Assembly: GCF_910596095.1 (NCBI RefSeq)
Contig: NC_056546.1
Location: 23,650,425 to 23,714,424 of the forward strand
DNA length: 64,000 nt
Direction of reading: 5' to 3'
Source: Thunnus maccoyii
Taxonomy: Eukaryota > Chordata > Actinopteri > Scombriformes > Scombridae
Position 1 is the stretch's first letter. Every line of letters starts with the position of its first letter. The notes under the pieces are model-generated. The model made no database searches. It was not told the DNA's origin and was given only the letters and a program-made list of their open reading frames with translations. This document shows positions 55,352 through 64,000 of the stretch, piece by piece. The translations under genes were made by a program, and so were the position numbers.

Positions 55352-56193
55352 ACCTCATCACTGGAAGAATCAGATAATCATTTGGTAGTGTGAATTATGA
55401 CTGGAATTTTTCACCCAAGCAAAAAAAAAGAATCACAATAAGAAATTTGCATGCATGCACACATTTGGGTTCAAGAGAATGTCTACAGTATGCATTAGGC
55501 TATTTTTGGATTCATTTGTATCTCCTATAAGCTTTACTGTCACTATATAATCCCTATAATATATTGGAAAATATTTATGAAGCAGATTTTTACAATCATC
55601 ACATGAATTGGCTCCACAGGCTATGTAATACAGGTCTTATTAATTCCAATCTTCTCACTGTTTCATACAGAAATCAATTTGTCCTCAATTGTGTTTTCAA
55701 AATTATGTTTGAGCACATCCAAAAAATCCAGGAGGTGGTTTCAGACAGTCTCCAGCCACGCAAGGATGAGTTTGATTTACTAGTATTTCCTTTATAGTAT
55801 GGAGCTGAATGGGAGAAGTCCTATGATTAAGGAATAACTGTCATTAGAGGTGTCATTGTGCCCACACTGTATCACACCACCACAGTTACATAACTGTGTA
55901 CCAAATAAGCCCAGACTGAGTTCCCTTGGACAAGATTTTTCTCAAGTGGGAGTCTGAGTACATCTATTTTGGGGAATCTTTGGTTATGAGCAAGCTTATT
56001 GGGATTCCCTGAAATTGGGTTCTCAAAATGGGGGGTCATAAGGGCCACTGCGGGGCTCCTGCATGGGAGTCCCCGCAAAATTAGGGTGAGGATTTCCCAG
56101 TCAGAGAGACAGAGGAGTCACAGTCAATATCCACAGCTGCGGCAAGAATCCTATAGAGGCTCCCAAATGCAAAAACCCAAATGCAGATCAGAA

Positions 56194-56227
56194 TTTTTTT
56201 TTTTTTTTTTTTTTGGGGGGGGGGGGG
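56194..56227. repeat. Adjoining homopolymers, T about 21 then G about 13
   Basis: An unbroken T tract passes directly into a G tract about 100 bp upstream of the bag3 HSE. It could form unusual structures and is a typical place for sequencing length errors. Confidence 0.85.
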
Positions 56228-56324
56228 TGAAGGGGTAGAGAGGGTCTGCGACATAACAAGTTTGGGAACCCATGCCACCGTAGCGCTATCCGCCCCCCTC
56301 CCCTCCAACATTTAACCCTGCTAT

Positions 56325-56337
56325 TTCGAGAAACTTC
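56325..56337 (+). promoter_or_regulatory. bag3: Perfect heat-shock element upstream of bag3
   Basis: TTCGAGAAACTTC is an exact three-pentamer HSE (TTCnnGAAnnTTC), 58 bp before the first bag3 ATG. BAG3 is an established HSF1 target in mammals. A C-rich Sp1-like stretch lies at about 56291-56303. Confidence 0.8.
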
Positions 56338-56389
56338 CAGCCCACTTTTCCACGTCACTTGAAGGAATCTTTAAAGCGTCCGTCGCCTG

Positions 56390-56396
56390 TATAAAA
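56390..56396 (+). promoter_or_regulatory. bag3: TATA-like box overlapping the first bag3 ATG
   Basis: TATAAAA at 56390-56396 shares its last A with the first in-frame ATG. Its spacing from the HSE (about 52 bp) is typical of heat-shock promoters. If used, transcription would begin near 56420 and translation would start at a downstream in-frame ATG (56423, 56432 or 56459). Confidence 0.4.
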
Positions 56397-59300
56397 TGTC
56401 TCAGTACTCGACAGGCAGCAGCAACATGAACGGCATGAAGACACAGTCACCGATACTGACCATGGCAAATAATGACAACGACCCTCTGCCCCTCGGATGG
56501 GAAGTCAAAATTGACCCTCAGACGGGATGGCCCTTTTTTGTGGATCACAATAACCGCACGACAACCTGGAATGACCCGAGACACGACACGAAAAAGGTAA
56601 AAAAAAAAAAAAAAATTAAAAGAAGAGCGTCGGGATAAAGTTGTAGTGTCAATATTACGGCTTTAACGCATTTTTGACTCCGAGCTACGTCGCTTATAAT
56701 GCATGTTTAGTAGAATACGCTGTCAAACCGGCAGAAGCGCTGCGCTACATCACTGATATATATTAATCTTGTTGACTATAGGCCTTGTTTGGCACCGTTA
56801 CCTCCCCCTCACAGACAGCTCACAAGCCTATTATAACGGGTGATCAACCCTGTTATGTTCCCGTGTCATGATCTAAGACTATAATTACTCGATGACTCAC
56901 CCTGCAGTATGTAAAGGCTACCTATGATGGGCTCCCAGTGTTTTAATACCTCCATGGCTAGAAACACTGCGTCGTCCTGCTCATATTAAACTTTTTCCCT
57001 TACAAGGATTGAGGCTGGTCCAGTTCACTTTGGCCTGTGGAGAAAACTGAATCAGGAGGCGCTGGCTGCCCTGCAGATCATATGCAGCTGTTAAAAAAAA
57101 AAAAAAAAAAAACATTTACTGCAGAGAAAACCCGTGTAACTGTGAGGGAGCGAAGTGGGCTTCACATGCTGCCAGTTGGTAATCTTTCGTCTGAGAGAGA
57201 GAGACAAAGTTAGTGTCCCGAAGAATCTGCTAGAAAGAAAACAGCTGTCAGGGGATAAAATTGGTGCAATGCTGCTGGCAGTGTCCCCTACTGAAATGGC
57301 AGAGGGCAAAGGGTCGTTCACAGCTATTTCATAACTTTTGTCTTAGAGGAAAAATGCCAGTGGCTTACATTTAAATACGGTTTTTGTTCTGCAGTCTCCT
57401 GTATTTGTTTTCAGAGGCTACAGGCAGAACTTTGATCACTTTTCAGATTTATCATTGACAGAGAACTGAACTATTAGTGGACCTGTTGCTTGTAACCCTG
57501 CTTGGCTGTCAGTGGCAGGTGCTTAGTCACTTGGCACACTGAGAATAATACAAAATACTATCTATAGTAATAGTGAGTCTCCAATAAGGAGTCACTTCTA
57601 GTCAGATTATTATGTTTACAAATGTACTCTTGAGATCTTTTTCATAAAATTTTTAGGTGTGGTCAAAGACACAAGAAAGGAAATTCACTTATGAAACTAT
57701 CTTCATAATTCAATGGAAGGGTGAAATAAAACTAATATTAGCCTAATAAATCTGTCGAACAACAGAGAAAAAAGAAGTATTCTACTCTGAGTATGATATA
57801 ATAATGGTTGGCTAATAACAAGTTAGTTTAGAGGGTGTGCCAAAGTATTGTGTGTGAGATAAATTGGGAAATTCAGCCAGTTGAATGATGTCATGCTGAT
57901 TGTAGCATAGCAAAAGTATGAAACACAAACACAACAACTGGAAATGGGCTTAATGTAAAAGTCCACGTTAATAATCAGAAGTTATTTTCATTTATCAAAT
58001 ACTCAAGGAGGTGATACTTTTGGCACCCCCCTGCGGAAATATCACATTTTAACCTATAACCTTTGCAATTATCTCAGGACCTGGAGCACTATCCTGTTTT
58101 AAATACTACTCAATTTTGAAAACTATTTGCTTCTCTGCATTAATAATTGCAAATAGCATGTTTAGCTAAACAGATTCAGATAAGACTGATGAAATGTATG
58201 TAGCGTCATTCGTGCTACATTTTGGATGTACCTGATTTAAATGTAAATCTCTTTGTGGAGGAGTAAGTACCTGAATAATGTATGAGCTATAAATGGTATT
58301 ACTCCCTATGCTCATATACTGTGTAAGCACACACAGTTTTTAGTAAAATGATAATGTCTAACTGCTCAAATTAAACCAATCACCTGGAAAATATTTAATA
58401 ATGACTTGTCTGAGGTTTTTGACATAATAATGTTAACCAAGCTTGCAGTGATACTGTAATGACATCACTGTACTCACTAATCATGTTTTTTTGTGATTAA
58501 ATTGTTTTAATAAATACTTAATTTTTTAATTACCAATACTGGAGTTGCCTAAAATGTTTTTAATTAATTGGTCTTATAAGTGTCTTGAGCAGTTTTAATC
58601 AGTTAGTTCACTTTGCTGGATATTATAATATGAAGAAATAACATGATCCTTGATTTTCTTTGCTGTAAAATAATTATTAGTTGTTATATGACACTTACAC
58701 AATAATATATCTTTATACTACTGACTGTGTTGCAGGTCAGAGAAGTGTCAGCAAATGGACCCAACATACCACCAGAACCCAGCCCACAGGAGCCACAGAA
58801 GACCTTTGTGAGGGAGATGAAACACCCCATTCTTCGCCCAGGTTATGTCCCAATCCCAGTCTTCCATGAGGGCGCAGAACTCAGACAGCAACAGCACCCG
58901 TGTTATTCTTACATTCAGCCAACCACTGCACAGAATATCCGGACAGATGGGCGGACACCTTCCCCGACGCCAGGGCTCCACTGCAGGCCTCGATCACCCT
59001 TACATGGACCTGCAGACAGCTGCTCCACTGAGCCTGTAATGGCCAGCTCACCTGTTTCACAAACAGCAGAGGTGGGACTTGAGTAATGAAGAAAAAATAT
59101 AAGGCTATGTATGCTGCAATACTGTATAATTTGTATTCAGTTATGAATCAAGTACCATAATTTTGGAGTGTAAATAAATGACCAAATACTGAATTTTCAA
59201 TTTGATTTATTTTCAAGGCTTACACTGCCCCACATCACCAACCCCCACGGCCCAGCAGCACTGGTCTCCAAGCAGGTTATATCCCCATCCCGGTGATCCA

Positions 59301-60580
59301 TGAGGGTGGAGGAGGCCAAACACAAACACAGGCTCAGATAAATCCTTCTGTCTATTCTCAGCGCGTCCCCTACTCAGAGCACCAACAGCCCTGGCCTGGC
59401 TACTCTTCAGTAATGCAGCCTCCCCGGGAAAGGGCTTCTCCGATATTGCTTCCCCAGCATCGTGATGCTGCTGCTATTCACATCCCTCCTCATATAAGAA
59501 GCCAGTCACCTATTATCACTCAGGTGATGGGAGAAAGACCACAGGTAATTTTACTTTTGTGTGTTTTTACTGGGTCATCCTTTGACATGTTTAACAAGGA
59601 TTTGATCATCATGTCAGTATGTGTTGACCTAAATAGTGACATATCCTAACGACTTTTTTTTTTTTTAAACTTCCAAGGCTCAACAGCATATCCTCACAAG
59701 AGACCCGCCCCAGAAAATGGAGCAGGAACCACATAGCCCTCAACAGAAACCTGAGAATGCACAGTTCCCCCAGCCTTTGCACACAGAAGTTGATGGTCAA
59801 AAGCCTCAACAGCCTCAACACTTCCAACAGCCTCCACCTCAACAACCTCAACACTTCCAGCAGCTACCACTACAGCAACCCCAGCAGTTCCAGCAACCGC
59901 AGCAGTTCCAGCAACCGCAGCAGTTCCAGCAACCGCAGCAGTTCCAGCAGCCGCAGCAGTTCCAGCAGCCGCAGCAGTTCCAGCAGCCGCAGCAGTTCCA
60001 GCAGGCACCTCCTCAGACGTCTCCACAGCCTCAGCAGCCTGAACAGTTAACACAGTTGCAACAACAGTTCCAGCATCCCCAGAAACCAGAGCAACCACAA
60101 CAACATACTGCAGACATCACAGTCCAAATACCTGCAAAACCAGAAGCCCAGGACATGGCAGCTGTTCCTCCAGAGGTTCCACCTGTAAAGGTAGAGGCTG
60201 AACAGCCTGCTCAGTGCCCTGTTCACCCCGGCTTGGCTAAAGTACAGCAGATAGTGGAGCGGGTTGCTAAACTGGAGCAGGAAGTGAAATGTTTTGATGG
60301 AAAGAAGAATGATAAGAAATACTTGTTATTGGAGGAGCTGCTGACCAAAGAGCTCTTAGCACTAGACTCGGTTGACCCAGAGGGTCGTGCAGATGTACGG
60401 CAAGCGAGACGGGACGGAGTCCGCCGTGTTCAGACCATACTGGAAGAACTGGAGCAACTGGAGGATCAGCCAACAAGGCCTGCAAGCGAGACCTCAATGG
60501 AGGGAGACAACCTGACACAGAAAGGAGAGCCCAGCATGATCACCAAGGAGAATGTTGAGATGGCAAAGGAGATATCGTAA
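56396..60580 (+). CDS. bag3: BAG cochaperone 3 (4 exons, 588 aa)
   Basis: Stress-induced cochaperone that releases nucleotide from HSP70, holds small heat-shock proteins and drives chaperone-assisted autophagy, notably at the muscle Z-disc. Exons: 56396-56596, 58736-59071, 59218-59544, 59678-60580; every join is at phase 0. Seen: WW domain (about 29-62; W35 and W58; [19 protein letters not shown]); two IPV motifs that bind HSPB8/HSPB6 ([13 protein letters not shown] at 107-109; [13 protein letters not shown] at 203-205); RSQSP, resembling a 14-3-3 or phospho site; a Q/P-rich linker with an 18-bp tandem repeat; and the BAG domain (about 471-548; [19 protein letters not shown] and [17 protein letters not shown]). 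The length is near human (575). The start could be a later in-frame ATG because of the promoter overlap. Confidence 0.96.
56597..58735. other. bag3: bag3 intron 1
   Basis: A 2.1-kb intron with an A-run straight after the donor (56599-56615) and another at about 57090-57110. No additional exon or regulatory site recognised. Confidence 0.5.
59882..60004 (+). repeat. bag3: 18-bp coding tandem repeat (QQFQQP) in bag3
   Basis: Six full units plus a partial one encode Gln-Gln-Phe-Gln-Gln-Pro. Units 1-3 use CAACCG and units 4-6 use CAGCCG at the same place, so the array expanded in two blocks. Degenerate relatives lie just upstream (about 59815-59881). The human BAG3 linker lacks this array as far as I recall. 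Confidence 0.9.
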
Positions 60581-60872
60581 TGACTGCACACGTCATAATC
60601 AAGATGAGAGAAGAATAGCCTGCTGTTTATCTGGCTTACCCACCTCCTCCTCTCTCTACAGCATTTGTGAAAGTTGCATGCATTGATTAACTGTGTTGGT
60701 ATTTCCTGCCATTCAGCACATAATTGATGGTGGCTCAGCGCAGTCATGTTTTTCAAGCCAATGTTGTTGCCTTCTATGTTGTGCCAATGTCTTCATAATA
60801 AGACAGCTGTCATGATCGAGGTGTTGACAACGATTTCTAGTCAAATTAAAGTTTGAATAAGAGGCCTTTATC

Positions 60873-60878
60873 AATAAA
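60873..60878 (+). terminator. bag3: bag3 polyadenylation signal
   Basis: AATAAA at 60873-60878, about 290 bp after the stop codon, is the first good hexamer. Others (e.g. near 61746) would allow a longer 3' UTR. Confidence 0.4.
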
Positions 60879-63400
60879 TGGAAGAAAAAGTATTTTCTTA
60901 AGAAATGTTACGTGTAGTTGCCTTTTGTCTTGATCAAATATTGTATGACGCTTTTCTTAATCCAGTCAGCACATCAGTTAGTACACAAGGGCAAACACAG
61001 GGGGCTTTAAAGCAGAACTCACTGCGAAACTCAGTCAACAGAAAAGCATTTTCCCCTTTATTGCCACAAGGCCATGTTGAAGCTGCTTTGTCACAAAACA
61101 CAATGAGTATGTTTATTAGATGCTGCTTTTAGTGCATTTACTGATTTTGCTGTCTTCGCACTTTGCCATCATTGAAATGTATCATGCTGAAAGATCAGCA
61201 GCACTTCATTTGAGATATATCAGTTACACAAGTTTTGATTGGTGTGTTTGAGTGTTTGTATGTGCATTGGTTTACCTGTAATTTCAAAATATTATATCAG
61301 TATTTATATCATTATATAGTATTTTGGTACATTTATGAATGTGTAATGACAAACGGACCTGAGATGTGTAACCTACTTGAGATGTCAGACAATCAGCACT
61401 TGGTGCTAGTAAGGAATCGCAGTTTAAGATTGTCAGAATGTCCTTGTATAACTACCAAAGCCACAATCTGTAATAGCACTAACACAAAAATGGCCTAAAA
61501 GCCTTAAAAATGCCAACTGTGACAAGTTATTCAACTAATGAACAACATCAATCTATCATTTAAAAGGTACAAAATTACTTTTATTATTACCCTGTAATTG
61601 TTTGTGTAGTAAAATAAGCCATCTGTAATGTAGGGTCACTGCCGAATACACCTTTACAAATTATGGATTGTGGCTTATTGTTGATCACGGGTTATGAGTA
61701 GCAGGCTAATACATTGTTGAAAGCAAGTCACATTGGTATGGTTGAAATAAAATGTATTTGACATTCATTCTGACTAATATTTGAGTCTCCACAAATTCTT
61801 TTTAAAGAGATTGTCAGCAACATAGCATAGTTTTGTATTATTTGCATAGTCTGAGTTACTTTCTTCTCTTGAGCTTCTGTAACATTATGTATATACAGTA
61901 TACCTAATACTGAACTTAGGGTACACAATTTTTACTCCCTTCCAAAATAATCCAGATTTTAAAGATCACCTCAAAACATGTTTTAAGACTCTTGTTTCGA
62001 ATACTAATTTGTGTCTGATATGTTTTTTTCCACAAAAAAGTTCAATTACCTATTTGAAAGAATTCTTAAAACTTTTCTAAGTTGTATATTGGACCAGGAT
62101 TGGCTTCTGAGCTAGTTGTGATATCACAAAATTATGTCTGTACATATAAACCTTAAACACAGCTGTACGCTGAACACACAGAAAGTTTCCCTCTTCAGCA
62201 GATGAATATGATCTTCTACTATCAAACTCTGGACATACAGTACATCATTCTACGCAGTGAAGGTTAATTCAAGTGAAATAACAAAAGGCAAAACACATTT
62301 TTCAGTGGAGAGGAACTTAAATCATGTGTGTGATCCACCTTTGTGAAGATTGACTTTCAGTGCTGGTTGAATTTTTGGTAAGATTACAGTCATGTCTTTG
62401 TCTGAGGTCAGCTGCTCCCTTTTCCCGCAGGGCTCCACTGAGTCATGACTGAGAAAATGGTGCCCCCTTTTTCTATGTGGGTGTGGATGTCTTCTTGGCC
62501 TTTTTATATATACAAATTACCCAAACTGGTAAAATAAAAAGGGATTAAATGACATTAGTTTGATGATGCTCTTACATAAATTAAAATCACTGAATCCCTG
62601 ACAGCTCCAGAGGTGCAGTGGCTGTGAATCAAAGCCACACCTCAAAGACAGCAATCAACAAGTTAAAAGATAAAGAAAAGATAAGAGATAAGAAAACTAA
62701 TTCCGACAATTGTGACATCCATAAGAATATCTTATAATCAACATATTGTATCTTCAAAATATAGTAACATCACATAATAACTTTGTTATCACAATAGTAA
62801 ATAGTTAACCATATAGGTTTTTGTTCTCATCACTTTACTTATAGAAAGTATCACTTACAACATGTGTGACATTAAGACAATAACAGAAAACAATTAGGCA
62901 TCATAAAGATAACATAAAAGATATGATTTCACTTTCAATTTGTTGATAAAGTCAGGACAAAGGGTAAAAGTAATAATAATAAATAAATAATGTTTTTTTT
63001 CAATGATAAATTCCCCACGTGGAGTAATTTTCGTTTTGCTGTAAAAATAATTTCTCACATGTTTATTAGTACATTTGTTACGTTGAATATTTATTCCGTT
63101 AAAAAAAGAAGGTAGGTTCCAGTTCCTGTAAGTCTTGCCTCTCATAGTGGCATTTGATCAGTTGAAGGAGAACAGCATTTATTACCATTTGATATTTATT
63201 CATAAGTGACAGGAAAGGTTTTAAACCTGAGAAATCTCTCATAACTGAGAGGTTGAGCTTCATCATTTTGTAAGACTGCAAGAAAAGTTATATTCCTGTC
63301 AATCCAGTGTTGAAAATATAGTGATTTATTCTTTCTGGTTCTGTACTCATTGTTCCATATAATAGTTTTGTGGGGAGGGGAGGGTGGGGGGGCATGATGG
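60879..63400. other. bag3 downstream spacer
   Basis: AT-rich DNA without recognisable exons; may include a longer bag3 3' UTR. Contains one repeat copy at 61961-62314. GC-richer DNA at about 62400-62480 has no identifiable content. Confidence 0.35.
61961..62314 (+). repeat. Interspersed repeat family A, copy 3 (downstream of bag3)
   Basis: A shorter copy: it lacks the TGTGCACTGGAGG block but keeps ATTGGACCAGGATTGGCTTC, AGTTGTGATATCACAAA, the AGCAGATGAATATGA region and a degenerate CATTCTACGCAGTGAAGG, ending with AACACATTTTTCAGTGGAGA. Confidence 0.7.
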
Positions 63401-63403
63401 TTG

Positions 63404-63871
63404 TTTTTTTTTTAAACAGCTTTATTGAAACAAATATACAACAAGTTTACAGCACCTTGTGTACACAACTTGAGTCCAACTTGAGTGGATTTGAATATTG
63501 AATTTGAATATAAAACTGGGTCAAAATAGTAAGAAAATAAATCAAATAGTACTATGAACAGAGACTCCTGTCATACTCACAAAAAACCAATAGTCAATCC
63601 AAACATTTTTCCAAAGAAATAAAAGGTGAGAGTAGATATGATCACCAATAAACTGTGACAATTTACCCCACAGTTGTTTTGTATGTGGACAGGACATAAC
63701 ATGAATGTACCAGCGTTTCCCTGAGCTCTCCAAATTAGATATAACAATGTGTATCTTTACTTTCTGCTCGTAAATAACGATCAGTTGGATAAAATCTGTA
63801 AAGCATTTTAAGGTTATCTCTTTAGTCATGATACCTGAACACCGGTGATGACGGCTGTAGTCGCAGGTCAC
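63404..63871 (-). mobile_element. Possible 3' fragment of a LINE (minus strand)
   Basis: On the minus strand the segment ends CAATAAAGCTGTTTAAAAAA, i.e. AATAAA then a poly(A) tail, as in a retroposed LINE. The open frame 63871-63542 contains WYIHVMSCPHTKQLWGKLSQ, which resembles the C-terminal H..C...W stretch of L1-type ORF2. 5'-truncated. Class call is tentative. Confidence 0.35.
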
Positions 63872-63889
63872 ATGTTATTGTTTGGAGCA

Positions 63890-64000
63890 GGAAACTGTCG
63901 GTTGCGTCTTGAACGCGGCGCTCAGCGGCTGCTCTCCGGGACATTTCTTCACTCATTGATGCTGTGTCTGCCTTTACTCTGTCCAGCATGACCATGGGAA
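63890..64000 (+). other. Possible first exon or promoter of a further gene (cut by window edge)
   Basis: GC- and CpG-richer DNA (GAACGCGGCGCTCAGCGGCT) leads to ATGACCATGGGAA at the edge. Synteny with human would predict INPP5F next to BAG3, but the visible bases do not show its N-terminus. Unassigned. Confidence 0.25.

Larger units (their letters stand above)
53946..56324. other. tial1-bag3 bidirectional spacer
   Basis: Head-to-head intergenic DNA: tial1 5' UTR and promoter at the left, AT-rich middle, a tandem repeat at 55231-55351 and a T/G homopolymer pair at 56194-56227, then C-rich DNA and the bag3 HSE. The short open frames here show no family resemblance. Confidence 0.45.

Noticed and set aside
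54972-55388. 138-codon frame between tial1 and bag3
   Set aside because: Its tail is the translated 45-bp minisatellite; the rest has no family resemblance and no splice context.
59694-60098. 134-codon Ala/Gly/Val-rich frame opposite bag3
   Set aside because: Shadow of the repetitive QQFQQP coding region on the other strand.

Overview
This window is vertebrate nuclear DNA, almost certainly from a spiny-rayed teleost fish. Genes are split by GT-AG introns, intergenic DNA is AT-rich with (GT)n, (AT)n and homopolymer tracts, and several interspersed repeats are of types common in percomorph fish. Seven protein-coding genes could be rebuilt exon by exon. In each multi-exon gene the coding lengths sum to a multiple of three and every join stays in frame. 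No operon, CRISPR array, tRNA, rRNA or retroviral element was seen.

Layout, left to right: (1) 1-1135, flank with a repeat copy and the sirt1 promoter. (2) sirt1 (+), 1136-7279, 9 coding exons, 688 aa, NAD-dependent deacetylase. (3) 9081-9699, a palindromic repeat just upstream of cacul1. (4) cacul1 (+), 9938-12384, 8 exons, 338 aa, cullin-like CDK2-associated protein. (5) mypn (+), 16174-31217, 20 coding exons, 1822 aa, myopalladin, a five-Ig-domain sarcomere protein with a 4-kb first coding intron. (6) atoh7 (+), 36071-36502, single exon, 143 aa, the retinal ganglion cell bHLH factor, with E-boxes and a TATA box upstream. (7) pkd2l1 (+), 39445-45071, 15 coding exons, 812 aa, polycystin-2-like channel. 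(8) tial1 (-), 48549-53945, 12 exons, 381 aa, TIAR, tail-to-tail with pkd2l1. (9) bag3 (+), 56396-60580, 4 exons, 588 aa, head-to-head with tial1 and carrying a perfect heat-shock element. (10) 60.6-64.0 kb, intergenic repeats and a possible start of another gene at the right edge.

From memory, the human orthologues lie in three parts of chromosome 10: SIRT1-MYPN-ATOH7 at 10q21, PKD2L1 at 10q24, and CACUL1, TIAL1-BAG3 at 10q26. The window therefore compacts pieces of one ancestral linkage group, with cacul1 sitting where HERC4 lies in human. The genes are not a functional unit. Two themes recur: stress and proteostasis (sirt1, bag3, tial1) and muscle Z-disc upkeep (mypn, bag3).

I found no wholly new system. 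The best leads are two exon-like segments in the largest tial1 intron that look like poison exons, a 78-nt in-frame mypn exon that I do not recall from human MYPN, a heat-shock promoter whose TATA-like box overlaps the first bag3 ATG, candidate atoh7 enhancer DNA, and three or more repeat families with multiple copies or clear palindromic structure.
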